Below, in pieces: positions 1 through 11,505 of a DNA stretch of 64,000 nucleotides. The stretch lies in assembly GCA_907164885.2 (NCBI GenBank), contig OU015490.1, positions 236,535,622-236,599,621 of the forward strand, given 5' to 3'. A program made the position numbers and the translations under genes. This DNA comes from Dolomedes plantarius. Taxonomy: Eukaryota; Arthropoda; Arachnida; Araneae; Dolomedidae. The notes below the pieces were generated by a model. That model was not told the origin of the DNA and searched no databases. It was given only the letters and a program-made list of their open reading frames with translations. Position 1 is the first letter of the stretch. Every line of letters starts with the position of its first letter.

Positions 1-49
1 AATACGATGATCACTGTATATAATTGATGTAAAAAAAAACAAAAAAATA

Positions 50-1432
50 CACTGCTGGCCACTGTAAATGCAACACCTTGAAGGAAACATGCAAATAACA
101 TGAAATTTACAACATGCATTAGCGGAGGGGAGATATGCAAATGATTTGAATTTCAGCGCAGACGCACATCACGCGCGCCTGTGGCGCCACTTCAAAGCGC
201 TATTAAGGCTAATTGTGTTTTTCTTGTGGTTTTATAAAAAAAAAAACGATCAATTATGCCTCGCCGAAAACAGCGATCATCTTTTGATCAAGTATCCGAG
301 TTCGACAGAGGAAGGACAGTGGCCTACCGAGATTGTGGATTATCTTTCAGGGAAATCGGTAGTCGTGTTGGACGAAACCAAACAACTGTAATGAGGATAT
401 GTGATCGTTGGATGCAGGAAGGTAACACGGACCGGCGTGTTCGATCGCATCCACCTCAGAACACCACTTCACGTGATGACAGGCAAATTGTGCGCATGGC
501 AGTGACGGATCGCTCAGTCACATCACGAACCATAGCACAGCACATGCAGTCTGTAACGCATCATCCAGTGTCTGCGCGTATCATTCGACGCCGTTTACAG
601 CAGAGTGGTCTGTCCGCAAGACGTCCATTGCTTTGTCTACCCTTGACGCAGAACCACAGACGTCTCCGCCGCCAATGGTGCGATGACAGAAGGATGTGGA
701 CGGCAGAATGGAATGAAATTGTCTTTACTGACGAGTCACGCTTCTGTCTGCAACACCACGATGGTCGCATTCGAGTCTGGAGACACCGTGAAGAGAGGAT
801 ATTGAACAGCTGCTTTATGCACCGCCACACTGGTCCTGCACCGGGTATTATGTTATGGGGCGGTATTGGATATCACTCTCGCACACCTCTAGTACGCATT
901 GCCGGTACTTTAAACAGCCAGCGCTACATCTCCGAGGTGTTGGAGCCAGTTGTCCTTCCTTACCTTCAGGGCTTGCCCATAGCCATATTTCAACAGGACA
1001 ATGCGCGACCACACGTGGCACGCATTGTCCAACGGGTCTTCGTCAATCGCCAGATTGAATTGCTTCCCTGGCCGCCTCGCTCTCCGGATCTTTCGCCGAT
1101 AGAAAACATGTGGTCCATGGTTGCTCTACGATTGACCCAGATTCCATCCCCAGCTGCCACAGCAGATCAACTTTGGCAACGTGTGGAAGCAGCTTAGTCT
1201 GCTGTACCCCAAGAACTCATCCAAAGTCTCTTTGAATCAATGCTGAGGCGTGTGGCAGCGGTGATCTCCAACAATGGCGGCTACTCTGGCTACTGATTTT
1301 GGCAGGAACCACACTTCACAGAAGTCTATAAATTTAATCATTTGATACTTGGTCAACATGTTATCTACAAAATAAATTTTGTTGTAATATCTCTTGTCTT
1401 TCTTGGTGTTGCAATTTGGGTGACCAGCAGTG
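50..1432 (+). mobile_element. Complete Tc1-like DNA transposon, copy A
   Basis: Terminal inverted repeats of about 28 bp: CACTGCTGGCCACTGTAAAT at the left, and CACTGCTGGTCACCCAAATT as the complement of the right end. Both are followed by a GCAACACC block. A TA target duplication lies at 48-49 and 1433-1434. The 1,383-bp length is normal for a Tc1 element with short repeats. It carries one transposase frame (256-1296) and is inserted in a Helitron. Compared with copy B it lacks about 26 bp of 5' leader before the ATG. Confidence 0.95.
256..1296 (+). pseudogene. Tc1-like transposase with one in-frame amber codon
   Basis: Encodes a Tc1-family transposase, which cuts and pastes the element in the nucleus at TA sites. 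The ATG at 256 gives MPRRKQRSSFDQ. A first helix-turn-helix lies at about residues 9-55 and a second at about 85-130. The DD34E catalytic triad is present: D159 in FTDESRF, D248 in QQDNARPH and E283 in PDLSPIEN, with exactly 34 residues between the last two. The frame reads openly for 313 codons to a TAG at 1195-1197. It then continues in the same frame for 32 codons to TGA at 1294-1296, ending in GGYSGY. The TAG sits where related proteins have Trp (TGG). Apart from this the frame is undamaged, so the copy is young. A protein ending at residue 313 keeps the whole catalytic triad and could be active; that is inference. Confidence 0.9.
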
Positions 1433-2057
1433 TATATATATATAAAAAAATGATAAGAGATATTTTTATAGACAAAATAATGTAGAAGAAAATATTCAAA
1501 TTAAATGCAATAGGAAATATTAAAAAATATAGTACAGTTAATATTGCACAGTTTGAGGAACATAATATCTTTTACTGTATTTTAATATTTTTTTGGATAA
1601 TGCCCAATCGTCTGCTGCATTAGCAAGAAATTTTTTTTTTGTCTATTTAGTTGTTATGCACGTGACGATAAATTTATTTAATGTACCAGAAAAAGAAATC
1701 ACGGGATAAGCATTTAATAAATTACATTCTAAAAATTAATCTTTAAAAATCCACCAAAAATCAGAAAATGGAGGTTAAGATTTGAAAAAAATTTCATTTT
1801 AAAGGGATTTTTACGATCTTTCTCGTGATATAAATTTTATAACCCCCAAATTATTATTTTAAATGCAAACTTAAAAAAAGTTACTAAAACAGTTTGAAAA
1901 TTTAATTTTTAAAAAATCTAAGAAGAATTTTTCAAAAATATTTCTTAGCGCACCCCAACACTATAAGAAGAATAGCCATGCAAAATTTTAGCTCTGTAGG
2001 TCCAGCGGTTTGGTATGTGCGTTGTATCTCAGTGAGTCAGTCAGTTACGGAACTGTT

Positions 2058-2208
<151 letters not shown>

Positions 2209-2240
2209 TTAAATCATATGTCATATGCAAAGTAACTCAC

Positions 2241-2279
2241 ACACGGGCACGCTAAACCAAGACTGCCTCGTGCCCGTGT
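2241..2279. repeat. Short GC-rich hairpin
   Basis: ACACGGGCACG at 2241-2251 pairs perfectly with CGTGCCCGTGT at 2269-2279 across a 17-nt loop. It is unusual in this AT-rich setting. No function can be assigned; it may be the residue of an inverted-repeat element. Confidence 0.6.
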
Positions 2280-2949
2280 TTATGTGTAATTTATAGAATT
2301 AAATATTTGTTCTCTATAACTGTTTTCATACAGAGTTAATAGACTGGCAAAAAATTGAAAAAAAGCATACAATCCAATCTCACTGAGACATAAACAGTAG
2401 CACAAGTATAAAAACAATAATTTATTACAGTTACTTATTCATAATTGATTCAAAAATATCCATCACGCATTATTTTCTAATCATACTGCACCACAAATTC
2501 ATCAGTTTGTATGACCCCGTATCAGTTGACAGTTGACTAATGGTAAGGGAGGGGTACTTTTCCGAACTATTCCCTTGGCAGTTAAAAGATCTAACGAAAT
2601 TTATCATGTTTCAAATAATCAGTCGATTCTGTCTCTAGCATAAATCATAGAGAATCATTTATTGCTGGCCGTGCATCATTGCGTAGTTTTGATAAATAAA
2701 TTCCTCACAAAATTCTGACAAACGGACCACACGGAGAAGCAGTGTAATTTGAAATCAGATTAAACTTTTAGGAACTGAATCATATGGAAATGACATTACT
2801 CACACACACATAAAGTGTTGTCATACGTTATTATTAAGTTTTTGAAATTTCAATGAGACTAGATTGAAATGCTTAGGTTTCAAAAAATGTCTTTCAGCAG
2901 TATCAATCATAAAGAAGCTAGAATGTGTGTGTATCTATGCATATATATA
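2280..2949. other. AT-rich DNA, no gene seen
   Basis: No convincing reading frame, RNA or repeat structure was recognised between the hairpin and the mariner element. Confidence 0.5.
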
Positions 2950-3055
2950 TAGGGTCTGTCCAGAAAGTAATGACACTGAGTTCATAAAATTCGTTTATTT
3001 GAAGATAATTTTACAGACACTTAATATTCTTCAAAATAGCATCCTCCTGCATTAA

Positions 3056-3289
3056 CCCTTTCAGGGGCAAAACCTCCACCGTTTGCACGGTGCAGATTTT
3101 TTCCAATTTTTTTTTTACCTAAAGAATCTTGGAAAATTTTCCAATTAAAGGTTGCAAAATGTTTTTACATCTTTTAACAGATGGCAGTACCAATCATTTT
3201 TCTGCTCATTTAACTGGAATACGTTCAATGAAAGTGAAAAAAAGAACAGATTTAGGAGTTTGCACTGTGCAAACTGCGCCCCTCAAAGG
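3056..3289. mobile_element. piggyBac-type MITE (TTAA flanked)
   Basis: 234 bp, with TTAA at 3052-3055 and 3290-3293. The ends are inverted repeats: CCCTTTCAGGGGCAAAA against CCTTTGAGGGGCGCAGTTTG. A subterminal palindrome (GTTTGCAC...GTGCAAAC type) lies in both ends. There is no coding capacity. Removing it restores the mariner sequence across the site, so it inserted after the mariner. Confidence 0.8.
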
Positions 3290-3293
3290 TTAA

Positions 3294-3925
3294 ATACACC
3301 GTTGGCAACGATTCTGCGCCCCACTGATGCCCGCCTGGAAGTCTTCAACTGGAATGCTGTTCAGAACGCACTTTACGCTTTTCTGCAAGTTCTTCAGATT
3401 GTCAAAACGATGACCTATTAAGCTGGCTTTTAACCGAAGGAATAGAAAAAAAGTCCGGCGGTGACAGATCGGGGCTATTGAGGGGTTAGGGCAGCGTTGC
3501 GACGTTTTGTTTTACTAGCAACTGAGTCACTTTGAAGGATGTGTGGACAGGCACATTATCGTGGTGCAGAATCCAATTGTTTGTGAGCTTCGGGCGGAAG
3601 CGCGCGATTCTATTCCTTCACCTTTCGTAAGTCCCAACGTCTGCGCAATCATTCAGACACTCATCTGACGATAACAGTCCAAAAGCGCTTTCATTTTAGC
3701 CACATTGTCTAAAGTTGGAGAACTTGATGGACGCCCAGCGCGTTGTTCGTCATCGACGTCCTCTCTTCCGTCTCTGAAGGCGTTGTGCCACCTTAACACT
3801 TCAGCCTTCGACAAAGAATCCTTCCCGTAGGCTTCTTGTAACGTGGCAAGTGTTTCAGTAGCCGATTTGTTTAGTTTTAAGCAAAACTTTATGGCTTGTA
3901 GCTGCTCGACACTCCGCTACATTCT
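3294..3925 (-). pseudogene. Mariner transposase remnant
   Basis: On the minus strand, about 3915-3670 reads as the mariner N-terminal helix-turn-helix region: EQLQAIKFCLKLNKSATETL, then a GKDSLSKAEVLRWHNAF segment and a GREDVDDEQRAGRPS linker. Further left (about 3500-3300), in shifted frames, it reads NSPDLSPPDFF, the third-Asp region typical of mariner, then GHRFDNL. The middle, including the first two catalytic Asp residues, is deleted or unrecognisable, and stops and frameshifts are frequent. No function is expected. The 3' end of the frame is cut by the MITE that ends at 3289. Confidence 0.85.
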
Positions 3926-4365
3926 GAAAACCTAACGCCACTTTCAGACACGTGTCTGCTTCACGAGCGATCCCAACGCTGAAAAGGCTCAAATGCAACT
4001 GACTTCCACCAGACTCGTTCCCAGACAACACGTACCACCAGCAAATTCCGCCCGTTTGGCCTTCTGCTTGGCGCGAAAAATTCAGTCTCATTACTTTCTG
4101 GACAGACCCTGTATATATATATATATATATATATACCATCCATCCAAGTCGACAGATCTGTTTGAATGATCCTATGGCATGAGCAATTATGCTTTTAAAC
4201 TCTCCCAGCTGCGCATCTCATATCCGCATAGCGCGCTTACCCTTGTCTCATTGTCGTCGAAATTTTAATGATTTCCTTATTCCTTACCAGACTACATTCC
4301 TTCCAAGTTTCGTGATAGTAGCTCTATTTCTTCTGGGTGCATATATTTTTTTGTGACAGAGTGCT

Positions 4366-4520
<155 letters not shown>

Positions 4521-4528
4521 TGAGCAAT

Positions 4529-4564
4529 CAGAAAATGGCGGATCGTGAGATCCGCCATTTTCTG
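4529..4564. repeat. Perfect 16-bp stem, 4-nt loop hairpin
   Basis: CAGAAAATGGCGGATC (4529-4544) is followed by GTGA and then the exact reverse complement (4549-4564). It lies directly after the TA array. It could be a tiny foldback or MITE remnant; no transcript evidence can be seen. Confidence 0.8.
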
Positions 4565-4569
4565 AGGTA

Positions 4570-6838
4570 CGTTTATTAAAATTTTTGAATATATATAGCG
4601 GCGACACAACCATTTACAAAGAAGGTTAATATAACATTATGTCTTGATCGAACACATCTTAAAAGAAATTTCTTTAAATGGTTACATCGTCGTTTAAGCA
4701 TTATACACCTAACAGTTCTAGTCCGTCTTTTACTCTAGTGTCCACTTGCTGTTCTGTTCTTCTTCCCACCAAAATCATAGCGCGTAGTCGAAGTTTCTCT
4801 TCTGAAGTTGTGGAAACGCTTGGCTGCAGCCATCTATATAGGTGCAACGGACTGAAGGGTGAGGGGGAAATGACGGGATATCCCCCACACACATTTATAT
4901 ATATATATATATTCAAACAAATGTATATGAATAGTTACATATATCCATGTTTTTCATAAAAGTACATGTAGGTTTCTCCATATATAAGGCATAACACGAA
5001 GAGTTTACGAGCATGTATACAAGTATGCATACGATGCGATACGAGTTATGCATACGAGCCGTCTGACTGAATTTTGTATGATACATAACATACCTTTTGC
5101 CGTTGCTGACGAAAATATTGACAAAGAAATTTTCTATCTACGAGATATTGGAAACATTTATTCGTTCCCCCCAAAAATAACTTAAGTGAGTCCAGATGTC
5201 TTTCATTTTTAAAAGGAAAAAAAAAATATGTATTAAGAGAGCCAAAAGTTCGGTTGGTGTTTTGACAAGATTACTGTTAAATATCCGCTTAGTTGCCGTG
5301 AACATCATTCGAAACAATTTTGTTAGATTGTGTTGTGACAGCTGTTTGAAATGCCGCACACATCCCCCTCACAGGGAGCAATGTTGGTTCACTTAAATGG
5401 GGCTGCCGTTATAAAGGAGAACGTATAAAAACCGCTGGTCTACATGGGCCAATGTCAGAGAAGAAGAAGTGCCTAGTGTCAGAGATAAGTTCCTGCCACA
5501 TCGAAAAATACAAAAAAAAATTTAGGATTGCAATGAGATAGTGATGTAAATAGGATAGGGCTGGTGTGTGGTTTGCTGTTAACATATGCTTAGTTTGTGT
5601 TGCTAGTATCGTGACCTTTGGCTATCTGGACCACTGTTTAAGTGCGCTTTTAAACTTGTAGCTAGCTCATGCATCTAGGCCATTCTCAAATTTCGCGTTT
5701 TGATCTTTCTACACGTTTTAATTTTCCCTGTGAATTACACTTTTTAATTTTCCCTGCAATTCCCTGTGGATGGGGGAAGGCATAAAAAGGTTGTGAATCA
5801 CGGGTGTAACCTTTTAGCGATCACGCGCATTCCGCTGTGGCCGGAGGTGTTTCCCGTGAGCGCTCCCTCCAGGCCGGCTGTCTTATAAGCGCTAAGCCTA
5901 ATTTTACGAAAAATTCCAAAATAGTAACATTTTTGAACAAATCTATATATTTAAGCCATTTATGGGTTACATACACATTCATTTATAATTTCTCTATTAA
6001 CACATTTTTGTTTTACATATTAAAATATTTTTTCATAGTATTTACTTAACTATTGGAGTAAATCAGAAATCTGACAGCATCACGGTCTGATTGCGCCTCA
6101 AAACTAAACGGTGACCTCATATGTCCAACACTGTAATCCCTCACCAAATGAAAAACATGATTACTCGTAAATAAAGAACACGTGGAAAGTTTAAATGCCT
6201 TAAGCGCTGACAGTCATCCTCAATAAATTGTTCTCTCCATTTGTTTACAAAAAAACTACCGACAGCATTTGGATCATATCCCTCTTTATTTCTTAAACAA
6301 GGTCGCGACTATATGCAATCAAAATTTCATGGACATAGGATGCCATCTAGCACCCCGAAAATTTGACTAATTAAACGGTCTGATCTACTATACCGTATAC
6401 GTGACAGCTATCACGAAAGGGCTAACGGAACAGCGACAAAACTGTAGTAGCACACAGCTCTGCAGAGAGCAGTGGCGTCAAAGATTAAGAAAACAGCGAC
6501 GCCATTTTAAATTTTGGGGGAGTTTTGTCAACACATTCATGAATGAATAGTATTACGTTAACTCCACTTTCATTACCATCAAAGTTTCTCACTTACTATC
6601 ATTCACATTAAAAATGAATGGTTTTCAGAAGTGCAATCGGAGTAAAACAGATTTCAAACATATTATTCCTTATCGGTTGTTAGAAAAATATTTTGAGGAA
6701 ATTTTTCATAGGGTAACATTGGGATAAAATCCCAGATAGTCAAATGTCTGCAATGCCAAGTGAAGCACCGCATTTACCACTGTATTATGTGGCCTGCCGC
6801 AATGAAAGTTCTGGTGTAAAAAAAAAATAATTGAATGT
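4570..6838. other. AT-rich DNA, no gene recognised
   Basis: Only short unsupported frames and small TA runs (around 4900). Nothing resembles a known protein. Slightly higher GC around 5760-5890 has no coding signature I can support. Confidence 0.45.
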
Positions 6839-7266
6839 TACCGTAAAATGGGGTTACTTTGTGACACATAATAAATTTTTCATATTTCGGATCTTGCACC
6901 ACCCCCGTGATACCGGGCAGGAAAAAACAACGCCAACAACTTGTCCGATATACAGAGACACATAGGGGCTAATGTCCGCAGCTTCTGCGCACCATTTGTC
7001 TTCGCTGGGCAGTGTATTGTTCAAACAAGTTGTCAAGCTATTGACTCAAACTTCGGAAACTTAGTGTGCTGAGGGTAAAAACTTGTACAAACAACTGCCA
7101 CAAGTAATTTGTTTTTATTGTCAATATGTTGGTTAGATTGTGGAGCAATGTAACTTCTGTGTAGTGGTAGTGATATTTCCGAGAGATATAAGGACGTAAC
7201 CTAAATATCGAAAGGTGGTGAGGTTTCCTTTGCGACACATTGACACTCACAAAATAACCCACAAAA

Positions 7267-7476
7267 TTGACCCACCTTCTCCAGCCGCTCGATGTTACAT
7301 TTTTACATCCTCTAAAATACCACTGGAGAGAAAGAAGTATTGACTATCTGGAAAAAAAACTCCCCGAAGAAGCAGAATGTGCCGAAAGACGAATTTCCTC
7401 ATCTTCTCAAAGAACTGATGACTGCCGAGATCTCTTTGATGCCAAAGCTATAGATAAAGCTATCCAATATTTGTAA
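7267..7476 (+). pseudogene. pogo/Tigger DDE transposase C-terminal fragment
   Basis: The translation contains THLLQPLDVTFLHPLKYHW, the block around the last catalytic Asp of pogo/Tigger (DDE_1) transposases (typical pattern: SHLTQPLDVGVFGPLK). About 50 further residues with no clear motif lead to a stop at 7474-7476. The N-terminal DNA-binding domain and the first two catalytic residues are absent from the element, so this is a deletion derivative that cannot move itself. Confidence 0.75.
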
Positions 7477-7678
7477 TAGGTATATATAATTGTCTATCAA
7501 GATTTTTATAAGCATTTTACTGTCTAACTATTTTTCAAGTAATTTTTCCTCTTGGATTTCAAGGCGAAAACACAGATGTTTTAAAGTAGCCCCACTAGGC
7601 GGGGCAATTTTGTGACACTTTTAAATTTAATTGCTCAATGGCAATTAAAGATCCGTGTTAGTGCAATATATTACTAAA

Positions 7679-7764
7679 CTAGCTAAAAACCCGCGCTTCG
7701 CTACGGAGTACATTGAAATTAAATACAACGGTCAATGTATGCAATTAATTCCAAAAAAAAAATA

Positions 7765-7809
<45 letters not shown>

Positions 7810-8399
7810 ATAAATACGACGATCAATGTATACAATTGATGTAAAAAAAACATATTTATAAAAAAATCGTAAGGGATATTTTTATAGACAAAATAAAGTC
7901 CAATCGTCTGCCGCATTAGCAAGAAAAAAATATTTTTTTTGTCTTTTTTTTTGTGGCACGTGACGATAAATTTATTTAAAGTACCAGAAAAAGAAATCAC
8001 GTGATCAGCATTTAATAAATTAAATTCTAAAAATTAATCTTTAAAAATTCACCAAAAATCAGGAAATAGAGTTAAAAATTCGAAATAAATTTCATTTTGA
8101 AGGAATTTTTATGATCTTTCTCGTGATATAAATTTTATAACCCTCAATGTATTATTTTAAATGCAAACGTAAAAAAAGTTTAAAAAACAGCTTAAAAATT
8201 TAATTTTAAAAAATCTAAGAAGAATTTTTGAAAAATCTTTCTTAGTGCACCCCTACACTATTAGAAGAATCGCCATGCAAAATTTCAGCCCTTTAGGTCC
8301 AGCGGTTTGGTCTATGCGTTGTATGTCAGTCAGTCAGTGAGTGAATGAATGAATGAATGAATGAATGAGTCAGTTACGGAACTGTTTTATATATATAGA
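7679..8399 (-). mobile_element. Complete non-autonomous Helitron
   Basis: Read on the minus strand it starts TCTATATATATAAAACAG at 8399. Next come TGAC/CATT tetranucleotide repeats and the Helitron 5' subterminal block (GCATGGCGATTCTTCT). It ends with the short hairpin GCGAAGCGC, then GGG and ...CTAG at 7679. The host bases are A and T on the two sides (A^T insertion, no duplication), as Helitrons require. It is 721 bp with no Rep/helicase coding and has a (TA)n run at 7769-7803. It is inserted inside the pogo-like element. Confidence 0.9.
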
Positions 8400-8515
8400 T
8401 AAGAAAATAATGTACCAACGATTTGCAATTGTTCGTTTTGGGCTCCTTTTAAGACTGATCGTCTGGCACAGGAAAAAACTTAACATCCGTCACAAAGTAA
8501 CCCCATCTTACGGTA

Positions 8516-9620
8516 ATATTTTCGTAAAGAGCAGTGAGGAACTTGGATAAAAAAAGAAAACAGCTGTTTTTCTATATATATTTAAATTACATGCTTTTAA
8601 TCAGAGGTCTAATTACAGTGTGAATCACGAAGAATAATTAAATAAAAAATGTAGAAGTGTTATAGCCTTTTCTCGCTCACTTCAAAATTAATTTATTTCA
8701 ATACGGTGCAAGTTATGTAACAAATTAATTTTGTAAAATCCATTTACATAAGAAAGGAATTTTTAACTTGAAGATTTCACTTTCAAATTCCATCTTCGAC
8801 ATGTCTTGAATTAATGCTCTGGGAGGCTATTTAACTTTGCGGGATGTTTTATTAAAACGCAAACAGTCTCATTTGCAAAACAATTTCCGAATACTGCATG
8901 CCTGACTTTCAGATTTGGAGCTCAGGAACGAAGTAACCTTTTAAAGATTCGCCTGTCTGCAACTAAGTTTTACCCGGAAGCACTAAAATGAGTTGAGAGG
9001 TAGAAGAAATTTTAGTTCTCTACCCAAAAAAGGGAGGCAATTTACATGCTAATGATCCCGTTAAATCTTATTTTTGTGAAAACACGGAAGAAAAATTGTA
9101 GTTCGTAGTTAAAAAAATATAACTTAAAATGTTCCTAAAATCTTACGAGAAAGGATTTGTGTACATATCTAAAATAACAACGTGAACTGAAAAACGCAGT
9201 GTTGTTTAGATCCACGATAATAAGGAAAAATTAAACCAGCAGGAAAAATATCACTGTGCGAAACATTTTTTTCATCTCTGAAAACGGCTTTATACTAATT
9301 TTTTTTTTATAAAACTACTGGATTGTTAGAAACTTTCTTCTTAGTACGTATTCATTATTGTAATAAAACTGTTGGTCTTCGATGGGGCCCAAACATTTGA
9401 TTATTATGTTTAACTTAACATGAACAGTAGATAAATATGAAAAAAATTATTAGGTTAAAACAAAAAAAAAATTCAACAGTTTTTGTTGTCTCTTAGCTTA
9501 TTTAAAAAAACTATAGAATATTGTGATTTCTGTTACATTGTTTGGTTTTACTTTTGCGGGGGATAAATTTCACACATCTTTTACTATCAATATCATAGGG
9601 CACATAAGAATGTTTGTGTA
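8516..9620. other. AT-rich DNA with a faint old repeat
   Basis: No gene seen. About 8780-9090 is weakly similar in order and motifs to 48620-48900: both contain GAAGAAAT followed by TTTACATGCT(A/G)ATGATCC and a run ending AAAATCTTATTTT or AAATTTTATTTT. This suggests an old dispersed repeat of unknown class. Confidence 0.4.
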
Positions 9621-10712
9621 TGTACACTAGGGTAAAACGAAAAAAACTTTATTTTGAATTTCAATATGCTCTAGTTTTCAAAAGTTGCCTTTTAACAAAA
9701 TAAAGACGGAAATTGAATATTAGCGTAATTGGTACATGTTTTCAGTTCGCGCAAGAAAGACAAACTTTTCGTTTTTATTAAATTTTTGACAAATTTCGCA
9801 ATTATTTTGAAATTGAATACACTTGTAGTACAAAAAAGTAGCAAAATATGTAATTTAAACATTCCTTTTAGTCAGGAGACCTGCTAAACTGATTATATAA
9901 TACGTTTTACTTCATAAAAATAGTACAAATAAAGGCACTTAAGGACGAGGCACTTAAAAGACACTCGGACATCACGGTGGAACGAAAAAATTTTTTTTTC
10001 TGAATTTCAATATGCTCTAGTTTCCAAAAGTTGTCTTTTAAAATTAAAATTAAGAATATGAAATCTTTTTGCTCTACTAAATTATTTTTAAGTGCCGCAA
10101 AGTGGTTTCAAAATGGATATTTTTATGAAAAAGTGATTATTTTTTGTATTTTTTGTTAATTTCTCTTATAGTATATTAAAATAATGTACATTTTCTGTAA
10201 ATAAAATATTCAAAATATGATATTTTGACAGAAAACTTGCATATTCTAAGTATTTCTAATTTTTAGATGCCATAACAGAACAACTGATTTTGTGGAATTT
10301 CGCGATTTTGATCATATTAATTTTACAGTAGCATATTTTTATAATACACATTGAAATAAATAAAAACAATTTTTAATTGATGGACCTTAGTTAAATTAAA
10401 CAAATAACACTTATTTTGAAAAATATTAATGTAATAATAAAATGATAAAGGCAAAACGTTATTTTGAAAAAAATATTCATGCTTTACAAAAGTCCATAGT
10501 AATCACACATGGTTTCCATTACTTATTTCACTGACACATTGGATTGTTTTATTGTTTTAAATTTTGGCATTATCTTTTGAGAATGTATTTTTGTTTTTAT
10601 CAATGCATCTCTTACAGAAGTACCACGAACGGACAAGGATGCCCCGGTAACTAATTTAACAATCCTTTCTACTACTTGTGTGTGACATGCAATGTTGTTG
10701 AAATCAATAATT
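9621..10712. repeat. Left arm of the foldback
   Basis: Inverted partner of 11506-12576, diverged by scattered substitutions and small indels. It includes 3' coding sequence at its inner end (10523-10712). Confidence 0.88.
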
Positions 10713-11505
10713 TGTTTCTCGTGATCAGATTCTTTTGCTTCCTTTATAAACTGTTTTAGTTTGTCATCAGAAACATGCCACGTCATAGGAGGTTCTGTTA
10801 CTTTAACATCATTCCATTCAATCATATCAATCTAATCCTTGGCATCAAAGTTTATACGTAGAACTAAATTCTTTCTGATGCCTCCTTCATTTTCCGCCCT
10901 TGCTTTTAGAATCCGGCGTAATCCAAGCTCTCTTACATGACTGCGATCGTCTAATATCATACAAAGGAGGAGATTTTCAAAAGCGGCAAAGTATGCATTT
11001 CTTTGAATGACAGGGTCAATTACATTTTTAAGAGTCTGATTGAGGTAACGTGAATATCTTAAAAGTTTCCACAAGTGCTTCGATCCATGGATACAAGATG
11101 GTTTCAGCTTTATGTTAAACCAAATTGGTGCATAAACTTCCAAAACGTACTCAGTCAGTATTCGCAGAATTTTTGAAGGACATTCTATTCCCACATACAA
11201 GTGAAGTATTCGGTTTGCTAATGTAAGCCATCGTGAATGACAAAATTTTCCTGGTTTTCTCATGGACAAATCAGAAGAGCACTTTCCAACAGAGATTGCA
11301 TTACACATTTCTAACAAATATTTTGGGTCCACACTTAAATCATCCTTAATTTCTAGTAATGGAATGTTATTTTCAATAGGTGAAAATTCAATCACTGGAA
11401 GTTCATAGCGGTTTTCTAGTTGTTTACCTATTTCTCCTCCAAATTCATTTGGACCTTTGGTTTTTCCATCTAGGAAACAAAATAGGGGACGTAGGGGCAG
11501 TTCAT
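10523..11505 (-). pseudogene. Unclassified transposon-type protein, 5' truncated, one in-frame stop
   Basis: A continuous minus-strand frame runs from the arm junction (about 11505) to a stop near 10523. It is interrupted only by a TAG at 10832-10834 in the context FDAKD-stop-IDMIEWND. Visible motifs in order: LDGKTKGP, CHSRWLTLANRILHLYV, VYAPIWFNIKLKPSC, DPVIQRNAYFAAFENLLL, RELGLRRILKAR, TEPPMTWHVSDD, CHTQVVERIVKLVT, KIMPKF. From memory this resembles uncharacterised repeat-encoded proteins of spiders and Hydra. I cannot identify catalytic residues and assign no enzyme class. The first nine codons of the longer open frame (MLFEVNNLN) are only antisense of the right arm, so the true N-terminus was lost when the inverted copy replaced it. 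Confidence 0.7.

Larger units (their letters stand above)
2950..4111 (-). mobile_element. Mariner-family element, degraded
   Basis: Terminal inverted repeats: AGGGTCTGTCCAGAAAGTAA at the left, and the same motif read from the right end, where the last bases are GACAGACCCTG. TA flanks both sides (2948-2949 and 4112-4113). It contains a minus-strand transposase remnant and a later TTAA-flanked MITE at 3056-3289. Without the MITE it would be about 920 bp, shorter than the usual 1.25-1.3 kb, so part of the transposase centre is missing. Confidence 0.88.
6841..8513 (+). mobile_element. pogo-like DNA transposon carrying a nested Helitron
   Basis: Terminal inverted repeats CCGTAAAATGGGGTTACTTT at the left and CCGTAAGATGGGGTTACTTT as the complement of the right end, each continuing GTGAC. 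TA duplications lie at 6839-6840 and 8514-8515. A short transposase remnant (7267-7476) places it with the pogo/Tigger group. A minus-strand Helitron (7679-8399) is inserted in its right part, so about 950 bp belong to the pogo-like element itself. Confidence 0.85.

Noticed and set aside
6854..7036. 60-codon minus-strand frame in the left part of the pogo-like element
   Set aside because: It runs opposite to the recognised transposase fragment and shows no transposase motif.
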